DNA of 64,000 nucleotides, taken from NCBI GenBank assembly GCA_964511575.1, contig CAZEFM010000008.1:1-64000 (forward strand). Direction: 5' to 3'. Positions 18,738 to 27,553 of the stretch are shown here, piece by piece. The first letter of the stretch is position 1; each line of letters starts with the position of its first letter. The notes below the pieces were generated by a model that was not told where the DNA came from, did not search any database, and saw nothing but the letters and a program-made list of their open reading frames with translations. Position numbers and translations under genes: made by a program. This DNA comes from CALKHT01 sp964511575 (GTDB lineage: Bacteria; Planctomycetota; Phycisphaerae; Phycisphaerales; Phycisphaeraceae).

Positions 18738-18864
18738 GTTTGATGGTAGGCGCAGGCTGCCGAAAACAACCCCGCCGTGCGTTCCTGAAACTGCAAATCG
18801 TGGAATTCGCCGTGGTGCCGCGGGACGAACCCGCTCGCAACGGTTCAACGGCCGAGGCAGGATT

Positions 18865-19956
18865 TCATGGCTTGATCCGGGTTCTTGCTTCCGTGGGGGG
18901 CATCGGTTGCTGCATGGTCATGCAGTGGATGCCGCCCAGCCCGACCACGAGGTGTTCGCTGCGGACGCCCACGATTTTGTGATCGGGCATCGCCTGCTCC
19001 AGTCGGCGCAGGGCGACATCGTCCTGCCGTTGGCCGAAGATCGGCACGAACACCGCCTGGTTGGCGATCAGAAAGTTGGCGTAGCTGGCGGGGACGAGCC
19101 GCGTGCCCCCCGGGCCGAATTCATCGGCGGGGAAGTCGTACGTGATCGGGTCGGGCACCGGCAGCGCGACCAGATCAAGCTTGCGGCCCTGCTCGGTCCG
19201 GGCGAGCTGCAGCAACGACCAGTTGCGCTCCAGCACGTCGTAATCGGGGTGACCTTCCGGCGCGCGAATGGCGGCGACGGTGTCGGGACGGATGAACCGC
19301 GCCACATCGTCGATGTGGCCATCGGTGTCATCGCCTTCGATGCCGCCGGGCAGCCAGATCACGTGGTTGGTGCCCAGTGACTCGTGCAGCACCGCTTCGA
19401 TTTCCTCGCGGGTGAGATGGCTGTTGCGGTTGGGGTTGAGCAGGCACTGCTCGGTGGTGAGCACGGTGCCGCGGCCGTTGACATCGATCGACCCGCCTTC
19501 GAGCACGAAGTCGTGAATCCAGATGGGCAGCTCGCGCATGGCGGCGATGTGCTGCGGCACGACGTCGTCGTTCGCGTAGGGCTGATACTTGTTCCCCCAG
19601 CAGTTGAAGATGAAGTCGTGGCACGCCAGTTCGGGCGTCTCGCTGCTGTCGTTGATAACGAAAATGGGGCCGTAGTCGCGGATCCACGAATCATCGGTGG
19701 CGATGCCCAGCTCCTGCGTGCTGCGGACATCGACGAACTGTCGCATGGTGCGGACGAGTTCCTCGAACTGGCGCTGTGCCTCAGTGAGGCGATTGGGCCA
19801 GGTGAGCGGGTTGTGCGGATGGGTGACATACACCAGCGCAATGGGTTCCCATTCCGCGGGCATGCGATAGCCCAGCGACCGGGCGGTGCCATCGGGGGTG
19901 CGCAGTTCGCGCGTCAGTTCGGTGAGGGGGTGATGCTGCATCGGATAAAACTTCAA
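18865..19956 (-). CDS. aguA: agmatine deiminase family protein
   Basis: Converts agmatine to N-carbamoylputrescine and ammonia. The guanidine-modifying fold signatures are visible: DDSWIRDYGPIFV, EGGSIDVNGRGTVL, TEQCLLNPNRN, DDTDGHIDDVARF and the catalytic Cys345 in GGIHCMTMQQP. The length of 363 residues is normal. The gene follows the carbon-nitrogen hydrolase gene (aguB) by 91 bases on the same strand, completing an agmatine-to-putrescine route. An in-frame ATG at 19941 is an alternative start. It is a cytoplasmic enzyme. The polyamine role follows from the family and the pairing. Confidence 0.94.
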   Translation of the reverse strand: MKFYPMQHHPLTELTRELRTPDGTARSLGYRMPAEWEPIALVYVTHPHNPLTWPNRLTEAQRQFEELVRTMRQFVDVRSTQELGIATDDSWIRDYGPIFVINDSSETPELACHDFIFNCWGNKYQPYANDDVVPQHIAAMRELPIWIHDFVLEGGSIDVNGRGTVLTTEQCLLNPNRNSHLTREEIEAVLHESLGTNHVIWLPGGIEGDDTDGHIDDVARFIRPDTVAAIRAPEGHPDYDVLERNWSLLQLARTEQGRKLDLVALPVPDPITYDFPADEFGPGGTRLVPASYANFLIANQAVFVPIFGQRQDDVALRRLEQAMPDHKIVGVRSEHLVVGLGGIHCMTMQQPMPPTEARTRIKP

Positions 19957-20047
19957 CCCGCAAAGTTCAGAAGGATCGCGTGCAAAGTTTCAGGGCGAGC
20001 GCGGTCAACGTTACGGCTTGCCTGTTGAACGCGGCGCGTTTTGCTTT

Positions 20048-20989
20048 TTATTCGTCGATCAGCCGCCGCGTCAATTCACTATATGCGTCGACGCGACGAT
20101 CGCGCAGGAAGGGCCAGCCCTGTCGATAGATGTCGATTTTCCCCAGGTCGCAGTCCGCCAAAAGGATCTGTTCGCTGGTGCCATCCGCCTGGGCGATGAT
20201 CGTGCCGCCCGGATCGGCGACGAAGCTGGAGCCCCAGAAGGTCAGGTCGTTTTCCACGCCGACGCGGTTGATCGCCGCCACGAACACGCCGTTGGCGATG
20301 GCGTGGGCGCGCTGCATGGTGATCCACGCCTCGCGCTGCTGCTTCTTGTCCGCCTCCGTTTCGCCGTGATACCAGCCGATGGCGGTGGGGTAGAAGAGGA
20401 TCTGTGCCCCGCGCAGGGCGGTGAGGCGCGCGGCCTCGGGGAACCACTGATCCCAGCAGACGAGCATGCCGGTGCGGGCGTAGGGGGTCTGCTGCACCTG
20501 CCACCCGGCAGCGGGAACGGTTCCGGCGATGGCGGGCGGGGTCGGCAACGCACCGGACGGGGCGGCATCGCCCGGCGTGAAGTAGTACTTCTCGAAAAAG
20601 CGCGGGTCATCGGGAATGTGCATCTTGCGGTACTTGCCGATGATCGCGCCGGTGGTGTCGATCATGATCGACGTGTTGTGGTAAACGCCCTGGGCGCGCT
20701 TTTCAAAGAGCGAGGCGGTGATGCACACGCCCAGCTCTTTGGCGAGGTCGCACAGCCGCTGCGACGTCGGGCCGGGGATCGTCTCGGCAAGTGCAAGGTT
20801 TTTCTCGTCCTCGGTTTGTGGGAAATAGAAGGTTCGAAAAAGTTCCTGTGTCGCGATAAGCTGGGCGCCTTGGCCGGCGGCGTCGCGAATCATCGCAACC
20901 GTCTTGTCGACCGTCGCCTTCGGGTCGGCGTCGACAGGGCAGGCGTGTTGGATCAGGCCCAGACGGACAACCGGGGAATGTTGAGACAT
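20048..20989 (-). CDS. aguB: N-carbamoylputrescine amidase (carbon-nitrogen hydrolase)
   Basis: A 313-residue nitrilase-superfamily hydrolase that releases putrescine, CO2 and ammonia from N-carbamoylputrescine. The catalytic triad is visible as Glu in ATQELFRT, Lys in GKYRKMHIPDDP and Cys178 in GMLVCWDQWFPE. The motif FEKYYFTPGD after the Lys is characteristic of the AguB branch. The start at 20989 is preferred because GGAG lies 11 bases before the ATG and the known proteins start with a similar RLGLIQHA strand. The frame stays open far upstream, but that extension is antisense to the MATE gene. Pairs with aguA downstream. Confidence 0.94.
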   Translation of the reverse strand: MSQHSPVVRLGLIQHACPVDADPKATVDKTVAMIRDAAGQGAQLIATQELFRTFYFPQTEDEKNLALAETIPGPTSQRLCDLAKELGVCITASLFEKRAQGVYHNTSIMIDTTGAIIGKYRKMHIPDDPRFFEKYYFTPGDAAPSGALPTPPAIAGTVPAAGWQVQQTPYARTGMLVCWDQWFPEAARLTALRGAQILFYPTAIGWYHGETEADKKQQREAWITMQRAHAIANGVFVAAINRVGVENDLTFWGSSFVADPGGTIIAQADGTSEQILLADCDLGKIDIYRQGWPFLRDRRVDAYSELTRRLIDE

Positions 20990-21062
20990 AATGCGTACCA
21001 CTCCGGGGCAAAACGTCCCAGCCACGCGGCCGGGTCCCATCATCCTAGCGTTAACCCGCCAA

Positions 21063-21176
21063 GGATTCAGGGGCAGGAATCCTGTGCTGAGGGATTCGTA
21101 ACGGGCGCGGCTGCGGCCTATCATCAGCGGACCACCGGCCGACAATGCCCGGGGATCAGCGTCCCCGGGCTTTTTT
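21063..21176 (+). promoter_or_regulatory. structured leader upstream of the MATE gene, candidate attenuator
   Basis: Between the divergent aguB and MATE genes lies a leader with competing pairings. GAATCC at 21077-21082 can pair either with GGATTC at 21063-21068 (8-base loop) or with GGATTC at 21092-21097 (9-base loop). It ends in a strong intrinsic terminator ten bases before the MATE ATG. The layout suggests transcriptional attenuation or a riboswitch. I do not recognise a known riboswitch class. A small RNA ending at the terminator is the alternative. Confidence 0.5.
21147..21176 (+). terminator. intrinsic terminator in the MATE leader
   Basis: A perfect 9-base-pair stem (GCCCGGGGA with TCCCCGGGC), a 6-base loop and a run of six T on the plus strand. 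No plus-strand gene ends here, since the gene to the left is transcribed leftward. The terminator must therefore act on a leader or small RNA that starts within about 150 bases upstream. Confidence 0.85.
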
Positions 21177-21185
21177 GACTGCAGC

Positions 21186-22634
21186 ATGAACCGTCCCGTG
21201 ACTGACAACCCGATCGAACCCGGCTCAACCCTCCCCGAGCCGGAATCGGCCCAGACCGTGCCGCAACTGGAACGCGAACTGGGCGGACGGCTCAACGGCC
21301 TGACGCTCCCGCAGCAGGTGTACGTGCTGGCGGCCTGGCCGTTCCTTGAACACGTGCTCAACTTCCTCGTCGGCTTCGTCGACACGGCGCTGGCGGGCCA
21401 CCTGAGCGTCGAAGCCACCAACGCCATTTCCGTCGCCGCGTTCGTCGCCTGGCTGATGCGGCTGATGCAGATGGCGGTGGCGATCGGGTCGACGGCACTG
21501 GTCGCGCGGGCGATCGGCGGGCGACACAAACGTCTCGCCAACGCCGTCGTCGGCCAGTCCGTCGTCATGGCGCTGATCGTGGGCCTCATCAGCACCGTCG
21601 TCGTTTTCGCCATCGCCAACCCCATCGCCCGGTTCAGCAACCTCACCGGTGAGGATCTGCGGTTGGCGGTCGTCTACCTGAACATCGTCGCCATCGGCGC
21701 GGTGGGCAGCAGTGTGCTTGCCGTCACCACCGCGGTGATGAAAGGTGCCGGCGACACGCGCACGCCGTTCTGGATCATGGTCATCGTCAACGTCGTCAAT
21801 GTGATCGTCAGCTACACGCTGGTGCACGGCATGGGGCCGACGGGCGGCATGGGCGTGGCCGGCATTGCGATCGGCACCACGGTGGCGTGGTCGCTGGGTG
21901 CGGTGATCGCGCTGGTGGTGCTGGTGCGCGGCTGGGGCGGGGTCAAACTCCACCTGCCGCGACTCAAGCCGCACTGGCACACCGTCCGCCGCATCATCCG
22001 CATCGGCATGCCCAACTTCTTCGAATCGATCGGCATGTGGTCGGGCAACTTCCTCGTGCTGGGGATCGTCGGTCTGCTCGGCGCGGCGGGGGCGGGCGCG
22101 GCCTGGGGGGCGCACATGATCGCCATCCGCGTGGAAGCCATCAGCTTCATGCCGGGCTTTGCCATCGGCACCGCGGCGGCGACGCTCACCGGCCAGTATC
22201 TGGGGCTCGGCGATCAGGTCCGCGCCAGGAAGGCGGCCGGCCTCTGCTGCATCATGGGCGCCGCGATCATGACCGTGTTCGGCTTCGCTTTCATCTTCGC
22301 GCCCGAACCCATGGTGCGGCTGGTCACCAACGAAGAGGAACTGCTCAACACCGCGCCGCGGCTGCTGCAGATCATCGGCCCGGTGCAACTGTTCCTGGGC
22401 ACCTACATGATCCTCGCCCAGGCGCTGCGCGGCGCGGGCGACACCACCGTGACCATGGCGATCACCTTCGCTTCAATCTTCTTCATCCGCCTGCCCGCCG
22501 CGTATGTGCTGGGCATCACGATGGGACTCGGACTCGAAGGCGTCTGGTACGCCATGGCCGGCGAACTGATCATCCGCGCACTGCTCTTCACCGCCCGCTA
22601 CATGCACGGCGGCTGGACCCGCATTATGGTGTGA
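21186..22634 (+). CDS. MATE family multidrug/toxin efflux transporter
   Basis: A 482-residue inner-membrane exporter of the MATE family, which uses Na+ or H+ gradients to expel cationic compounds. About twelve hydrophobic helices start near residue 45 (LAAWPFLEHVLNFLVGFVDT) and are arranged as two homologous halves (VGFVDTALAGHL in the first, MWSGNFLVLGIVG in the second). No good ribosome binding site lies between the upstream T run and the ATG, so the start is unusual and may be weakly translated. The leader with a terminator suggests controlled expression. The substrate is unknown. Polyamine-related cargo is only a guess from the divergent aguB. Confidence 0.92.
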   Translation: MNRPVTDNPIEPGSTLPEPESAQTVPQLERELGGRLNGLTLPQQVYVLAAWPFLEHVLNFLVGFVDTALAGHLSVEATNAISVAAFVAWLMRLMQMAVAIGSTALVARAIGGRHKRLANAVVGQSVVMALIVGLISTVVVFAIANPIARFSNLTGEDLRLAVVYLNIVAIGAVGSSVLAVTTAVMKGAGDTRTPFWIMVIVNVVNVIVSYTLVHGMGPTGGMGVAGIAIGTTVAWSLGAVIALVVLVRGWGGVKLHLPRLKPHWHTVRRIIRIGMPNFFESIGMWSGNFLVLGIVGLLGAAGAGAAWGAHMIAIRVEAISFMPGFAIGTAAATLTGQYLGLGDQVRARKAAGLCCIMGAAIMTVFGFAFIFAPEPMVRLVTNEEELLNTAPRLLQIIGPVQLFLGTYMILAQALRGAGDTTVTMAITFASIFFIRLPAAYVLGITMGLGLEGVWYAMAGELIIRALLFTARYMHGGWTRIMV

Positions 22635-22660
22635 TCGCGGACGGTCAGAGGTCTGCGTCC

Positions 22661-22682
22661 GGCGGGACAGCCGTCCCGGCTG
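22661..22682. repeat. small GC hairpin repeat at a gene end
   Basis: CAGCCG-TCC-CGGCTG at 22668-22682 is a perfect inverted repeat. It overlaps a second possible stem, GGGAC/GTCCC. It lies between the convergent MATE and PmoA-like genes. No T run follows on either side, so it is not a classical terminator. It resembles the short extragenic palindromes that recur in planctomycete genomes. Confidence 0.4.
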
Positions 22683-22718
22683 CCGTTGGCCCGAAGGGAC
22701 AAGCCACCCCATCACCCC

Positions 22719-23711
22719 TCACTCCGCCGCCCACCGTTCATACCGGCCGGCGATATCCGCAACTTCCGTGTCGCCTGCATGAAAGATGAAGCGGTAGGCG
22801 AAGGTGACGCTTTCGCCGGCGGGGACCGTCATGTCGCCCGTGCCGGCGGGTTTGTTTTCAAAGTCGTGGATGCCCAACGGGTTGGCGGCGACGAGGCCGT
22901 AGTCCCGCGCATGCCACCAGGTGGGGTGGCGGGGGTTGTCGGGGTGGTCGAGAATCGCCACGCCGACGCGTTTGCCATCGATCTCACCGTGGTAATCGAC
23001 CCATGCCGCACGTTTGCCCCAGAGGTCTTTGTCACGATCGCCTTCGCTGTTGACCGCCCGTCCATTGGCGGTGGTGACGCCGCGCCCGTTGGCCAGCCGC
23101 AGGTTGGGGTGGGTGCGGATCGCCATCGTGCCTTCCTTGGTGTCGCCCAGCGTCACATCGCCATGCGAGGCGTGCAGCGTGATGACGAAGTCGATGCAGC
23201 GTGCGTTGTCGATCTCGCGGAAGGTGAGCGTGCGTTCATCGGTGAGGATCACCTCACCATCGGGGGCGACCCAATGGCTGCGCGTGGTGATGCTGGCGTG
23301 GTCGTCGTGCTGGTCGATGCGCAGGGTTTTATCGTGAACGATGCGGCCGCGGTTGTCACCATCCGCCCAGAAGTCGATGCCGTTGACGTTGCCGTGCGCG
23401 AACCAGAGTGAGCGATGGTGCGGGTGGTCGTTGGCTTCGCCGTCGATGCGCTTCATGGGGAAGTTGCGTGTCATGGGCGCACCGCCGGGGCCGAGGACGG
23501 GGTAGAGGATCGGCCGGGGCGTGTCGGCGTGGATGTAGTCGGTGAAATGTTCGCCGTTGATGAGGATGCGCAGGCGTCCTTCGAACGGTTCAACGGTAAC
23601 GGTCGGTGCGGGGGATGGCGTGTTCGCGGGCTCGGCCGCGACGCAACCGGCGGTCGGCAGCAGCAAGGCGAGCAGTCCCACGGTTCCGTTCACGAGGCGT
23701 TGCCGTTGCAT
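22719..23711 (-). CDS. PmoA/DUF6807 family predicted lipoprotein
   Basis: A 330-residue exported protein with a lipoprotein-like signal (GLLALLLPTAGC). The body matches the PmoA/DUF6807 family that is common in Planctomycetes. Visible marks are DHPHHRSLWFAHG near residue 95, a beta-rich core, and conserved ends such as ILDHPDNPRHPTWWHARDYG and FAYRFIFHAGD. The His-rich HPHHR motif may bind metal or sugar. The family lacks a well-proven function and often occurs with sugar-catabolism genes. A good promoter lies just upstream. It is probably periplasmic. The family assignment is fairly safe, the function is not. Confidence 0.85.
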   Translation of the reverse strand: MQRQRLVNGTVGLLALLLPTAGCVAAEPANTPSPAPTVTVEPFEGRLRILINGEHFTDYIHADTPRPILYPVLGPGGAPMTRNFPMKRIDGEANDHPHHRSLWFAHGNVNGIDFWADGDNRGRIVHDKTLRIDQHDDHASITTRSHWVAPDGEVILTDERTLTFREIDNARCIDFVITLHASHGDVTLGDTKEGTMAIRTHPNLRLANGRGVTTANGRAVNSEGDRDKDLWGKRAAWVDYHGEIDGKRVGVAILDHPDNPRHPTWWHARDYGLVAANPLGIHDFENKPAGTGDMTVPAGESVTFAYRFIFHAGDTEVADIAGRYERWAAE

Positions 23712-23741
23712 CGGTGGATCTCCTACCCAAGGGACAGCCTG

Positions 23742-23770
23742 AGTATAACTGAGTATAAGGGACCGCTCAA
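23742..23770 (-). promoter_or_regulatory. predicted sigma-70 promoter of the PmoA-like gene
   Basis: On the minus strand TTGAGC (23765-23770) and TATACT (23742-23747) are separated by exactly 17 bases, close to the housekeeping consensus. The -10 is about 30 bases upstream of the ATG at 23711. A second TATACT lies ten bases upstream as part of a tandem copy TGAGTATAAC/TGAGTATAAG at 23740-23759. Confidence 0.6.
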
Positions 23771-23830
23771 CGGGGCGGGTCCTAGGATGAAGTGTGCGGT
23801 GCGAAAATGAAGCGTATCAGGAGGTGTGCC

Positions 23831-24400
23831 ATGCGGTTGAGTTGTGCAGTGATGGTGGCACTGGTGACTTGGTTAAGCGGCGTTTCGGGAGCGGCAGGTG
23901 ACGTCACCACGTCCAGCGAGCGGCAGGTGACGCCACGTTATCGCGTCATCATCGTTCATCCGGTGCAGAACGAACGTGAGCCGCGGTATTACATGCATCG
24001 GCAGGATCCCTGGCGGTTCAGGCTTGATTCGCCCGAGTTCGATCGTGGGTGGTATCGGTACCAACCGTACCGACAGGGCTTCAACTGGCGCTATCGGTAT
24101 GACCCGCAGTATCGCCGGGACTTATGGCGGTATCGGTACGATCCGCGCTGGCGGTACCAGTGGTGGGATGATCGGCTGAACCCCTCCTGGCGTTATGACC
24201 CGTACTATCGCCTGGATCGTTTCCGATACGACCCGCGCATCTATGACCCGCGATTGGAACGGTTCTATGAGGAGTACTACTACGAGCAGGGACCGCTCGA
24301 AGGTGGTGCGCTCGATGACGATTTGAGCACCACGCCGTTCTATTACATCCCGCCTTACCACGGCGGGCGGGCGCTGGATGACGATCTGCGCGTGCGGTGA
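23831..24400 (+). CDS. exported Tyr/Arg/Trp/Asp-rich repeat protein, unknown function
   Basis: A 189-residue protein with a clear signal peptide (MRLSCAVMVALVTWLSGVSG). The mature part is extraordinarily rich in Tyr, Arg, Trp, Asp and Pro and is built of imperfect short units of the type WRYRYDPxxR (for example NWRYRYDPQYR, LWRYRYDPRWR, SWRYDPYYRLD, RFRYDPRIYD). The tail is acidic, with GGALDDDL and then GGRALDDDLRVR as a loose repeat. The start at 23831 is set by AGGAGG just upstream and by the signal peptide. I recognise no family. The composition suggests a cell-envelope or matrix protein, possibly one that is oxidatively cross-linked, but that is speculation. Confidence 0.8.
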   Translation: MRLSCAVMVALVTWLSGVSGAAGDVTTSSERQVTPRYRVIIVHPVQNEREPRYYMHRQDPWRFRLDSPEFDRGWYRYQPYRQGFNWRYRYDPQYRRDLWRYRYDPRWRYQWWDDRLNPSWRYDPYYRLDRFRYDPRIYDPRLERFYEEYYYEQGPLEGGALDDDLSTTPFYYIPPYHGGRALDDDLRVR

Positions 24401-24423
24401 ACGTCGATGTTCGCCGCCCGCGG

Positions 24424-26040
24424 TCACTGTGATGCGGCGGCGAACGTTTCGTTAGATCGGCTGAATGTGTCGGCGAGGTGGCGGTACCGCTGGTAGAGGT
24501 CGTTGTAGACGCTCGTCGCTTCGGCGCGGGGTGACACGGTGACGCCTTCGCCGCCGCCTGCCGCCATGACGCGGACTGCTTCGCGGGGTGACTTGAAGCC
24601 TGAGCGACCTTCACCTGCCGCCAGCACGCCGAGGATTGCCGCACCCAGCGCGGGTCCCTGCGTGGAAGGGTGCACACGAATCGGTTCGCTCAGCACATCG
24701 GCATAGATCTGCACAAGCAGCGGGTTGTGGTGGGGCAACCCGCCGGTGGCGACGAACTGCCGCACCGGGACGCCGCCTTCGCGCAGGATGTCGACGATCC
24801 ACCGCACGCCGAGGCCTGATGCCTCCAGCAGCGCGCGGTAAAGGTGCTCCGCATCGTGGTTGAGCGTCAGCCCGGTGAACGCCCCGGTGAGCGAGCCGTC
24901 CATCAGCGGTGTGCGGCAGCCGTTGAACCAGTCGAGGCAGACCACACCGTTGGCGCCTGCGGGGAGGAGCGCTGCCTTGGCGTCGAGTTCCTCGAAGGTG
25001 CGGTTGGTCATGCGCGTGAACCAGTTGAAGGCATCGCCCACCGCCGCCTGCCCCGTTTCGTAGCCGTAGAACCCGGGGAGGATGCCGCCTTTGACGACGC
25101 CTGCGATGCCCGGCACGAGGCGCTCGACGTTGGAGTTGAGCATGTGGCAGGAACTGGTGCCCATGACCATGACGAGCGTGTCGGGCTCGGCAACGCCCGC
25201 ACCCGGGACGCCGGCATGCGCATCGATGATCGCGGCACTGACGGGTGTGCCGGGCCGCAGGCCCATGCGTCGCGCCGCCTCATCGGTAAGCCCGCCCGCC
25301 GATTCGCCGGGGCTGAGCAGTCGGCCGGGCAATTTCGTGTCCACATCGCGCAGGCACGGGCTCACGGCGGTGAAGTAATCGCGCGAAGGATAGCCTTCGC
25401 TGGCGCTCCACATCGCCTTGTAGCCCGCCTGGCAGGTGGAGCGTGGCAGTGATGCGGCGTCACCGCCCACCAGTTGCCACACGAACCAGTCGCCCGCTTC
25501 CAGCCACACCTCGGCCGCGTCATAAATGTGCGGTGCTTCCTCGGCGGTTTCGAGAATTTTGGGGAAGAACCATTCCAGCCCGATGATGCCGCCATATCGA
25601 TCCAGCCAGGCTTCGTTGCGCTGTCGGGCGACGGCGTTGAAGCGGGCGGTCTGCGACTTGGCGCCGTGATGCTTCCACAGCTTGGGCCAGGCGAACATCT
25701 CGCTGGCGTACTGATCGATGAGGCACAACGGCGTGCCGTCCAGCCGGGTGGGCAGCATGGTGCAACTGGTGAAGTCGACGCCGATGCCCAGCACCGCATC
25801 GGGGCTCATGCCCGCTTGGCGCATCGCCAACTGCACCGCTTCGGCGGATGCGTCAAGCCAATCCTGCGGATGCTGAAAGGCAAAGTCGGGGGGCAACGCC
25901 GCGTCACCCACCGGAAGGTTGCGCGTGATCTGGCCATGTCGATAGGGCACGCTCGCTGAGGCGCGTTCCACGCCATCGAGCCCCACAAGCAACGCCCTGA
26001 CCGACTCCGTCCCGAAATCGAGGCCCAGTCCTGCGTTCAT
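24424..26040 (-). CDS. araB: ribulokinase (FGGY family)
   Basis: A 538-residue FGGY-family kinase that phosphorylates L-ribulose to L-ribulose 5-phosphate in arabinose catabolism. It has the N-terminal phosphate motif LGLDFGTESVRALLVG. GVDFTSCTMLPTRLDG and GTSSCHML are typical of ribulokinases, as is the C-terminal FVATGGLPHHNPLL with the ATP-binding FGGY region QGPALGAAILG. Length matches AraB (about 550). No araA, araD or arabinose transporter is adjacent, so the gene stands alone here. It is cytoplasmic. A related pentulokinase activity cannot be excluded. Confidence 0.9.
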   Translation of the reverse strand: MNAGLGLDFGTESVRALLVGLDGVERASASVPYRHGQITRNLPVGDAALPPDFAFQHPQDWLDASAEAVQLAMRQAGMSPDAVLGIGVDFTSCTMLPTRLDGTPLCLIDQYASEMFAWPKLWKHHGAKSQTARFNAVARQRNEAWLDRYGGIIGLEWFFPKILETAEEAPHIYDAAEVWLEAGDWFVWQLVGGDAASLPRSTCQAGYKAMWSASEGYPSRDYFTAVSPCLRDVDTKLPGRLLSPGESAGGLTDEAARRMGLRPGTPVSAAIIDAHAGVPGAGVAEPDTLVMVMGTSSCHMLNSNVERLVPGIAGVVKGGILPGFYGYETGQAAVGDAFNWFTRMTNRTFEELDAKAALLPAGANGVVCLDWFNGCRTPLMDGSLTGAFTGLTLNHDAEHLYRALLEASGLGVRWIVDILREGGVPVRQFVATGGLPHHNPLLVQIYADVLSEPIRVHPSTQGPALGAAILGVLAAGEGRSGFKSPREAVRVMAAGGGEGVTVSPRAEATSVYNDLYQRYRHLADTFSRSNETFAAASQ

Positions 26041-26122
26041 CCCCCGATTGTAACGCAGGAGACGGGTAGGGGTGGAGCGGTTCGTATTTAAGATTCACCA
26101 CTGCCCGCGCATCACTCGCACG

Positions 26123-27553
26123 CTATGCCGGGCGACTGATCGCCGACCGTATCCGCTCGCCCAGTGTGGCGAAATCGCTGCCCGTCGGATCCTGGAAGAC
26201 GCGCAGGCCGAACTCCGGCGCGACCGCCAGCAGGTGGTCGAAGATGTCCGCCTGAATGCCTTCGTAGGCCACCCACCTGGTGTCGTTGGTGAACACGTAG
26301 ATTTCGATGGGCAGCCCCTGTGCCGTCGGCGCGAGTTGCCGGATCAGGAACGTCATTTCCTTGTGAATCTTCGGATTGCGGCGGAGATACTCGGTGATAT
26401 ACGCGCGGAACGTGCCCACGTTGGTGAGGTGACGCGCGTTGGCGACGATGTCGGCCGCATCTGCGGGAACCGTGTTGCGGTTGTACTCCTCCAGCTCCTC
26501 CGACTTCGCCTTGATGTAATCCGCCAGCAACGTAAACCGGCCGAACCGCTCGATCTCCTCTTTGGTGAGGAAGCGAATCGTCGACATGTCCACATGGATC
26601 GGACGCTTGATGCGGCGACCGCCCAGTTCCGTCATCGATCGCCAGTTACGGAAGGAGTGCTCCAAAAACTTATGCGTGGGGATCACGGTGATCGTCTTGT
26701 CCCAATTGAGCACCTTGACCACGTTGAGCGAAATGTCCACCACGTCGCCGTCCGCCTGGAACTGAGGCATTTCAATCCAGTCGCCCACGCGGATGAGGTC
26801 GTTGTTGACGAGCTGCATGCCCGCCACCAGCGACAGCAGCGTGTCGCGGAAGATGAGCAGGATGACCGCCATCATCGCACCCAGACCGCTGACGAAGAAC
26901 CACGGCGACTGATCCATGAGCGCCGCGATGATCAGGATGATGGCGAAGATCCACGCGATGATCTTGGCGACCTGCAAATAGCCCTTAATCGGCCGACCAC
27001 GGGCGATCGGGTAGCGTGAGTAGATGTCGTTGACTGCGGTGAGCAGCGCATCGATCGCACGGATGCCCGCCAGCACCATCAGCGCCATCGCCAGCCGCTG
27101 CACGAACACGACGAGCGCATCGGGCATGTGCGGCACGAACTGAACACCGCGATAAATCACCAGCAGCGGTACAAGCGGAATCAGCCGGTGAAACACCTGC
27201 CGTTCCATCAGCACCTCGTCCCACCATGTTCGGCTGCGGCGCACCACGGCACTGATGACGCGGATCACGTAATGCCGGGCGATGAAGTGCAGCACGAGCG
27301 CCACCGACAGCACCATGCCGACCGCCAGCCCCGTCTGCGCCATCGGGTAGTCCGCCAAATAAGGCGTGGAATCGAGCAGCGTCTGCGCCAGCACGTTCTC
27401 CCGTGGCTGGTCTGTTTCCGTCGCTTCCTCCGCCGATGTGGGCGTTGCTTCCGCGGGCGTGTCTTGCGTGTCTGTGGTGTCGTTCGGCGATTGTGCCCAG
27501 GCGGTGGCCGCCAGTGCTGCCGCCACCCGCTCGCCGCCGTGCAGGTCGAACAT
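26123..27553 (-). CDS. mechanosensitive ion channel, MscS family (YbdG-like)
   Basis: A 476-residue inner-membrane channel that opens under membrane tension. An N-terminal Thr/Glu-rich periplasmic segment (residues 20-60) precedes about five transmembrane helices. The pore helix VSGLGAMMAVILLIFRDTLL (about residues 220-245) is followed by the MscS beta domain (NNDLIRVGDWIEMPQFQADG). The long C-terminal domain has FRNWRSMTELGGRRIKRPI, as in E. coli YbdG rather than the short MscS. The gene appears to be monocistronic, facing away from the CapA gene. Confidence 0.92.
   Translation of the reverse strand: MFDLHGGERVAAALAATAWAQSPNDTTDTQDTPAEATPTSAEEATETDQPRENVLAQTLLDSTPYLADYPMAQTGLAVGMVLSVALVLHFIARHYVIRVISAVVRRSRTWWDEVLMERQVFHRLIPLVPLLVIYRGVQFVPHMPDALVVFVQRLAMALMVLAGIRAIDALLTAVNDIYSRYPIARGRPIKGYLQVAKIIAWIFAIILIIAALMDQSPWFFVSGLGAMMAVILLIFRDTLLSLVAGMQLVNNDLIRVGDWIEMPQFQADGDVVDISLNVVKVLNWDKTITVIPTHKFLEHSFRNWRSMTELGGRRIKRPIHVDMSTIRFLTKEEIERFGRFTLLADYIKAKSEELEEYNRNTVPADAADIVANARHLTNVGTFRAYITEYLRRNPKIHKEMTFLIRQLAPTAQGLPIEIYVFTNDTRWVAYEGIQADIFDHLLAVAPEFGLRVFQDPTGSDFATLGERIRSAISRPA

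Noticed and set aside
21001..21176. Known riboswitch (guanidine, cyclic-di-GMP or similar) upstream of MATE
   Set aside because: I looked for the conserved cores of these classes and did not find them. Only the general attenuator layout is supported.
20990..21646. N-terminal extension of AguB
   Set aside because: The frame is open, but the sequence is antisense to the MATE gene and crosses the leader terminator. The family N-terminus begins at 20989.
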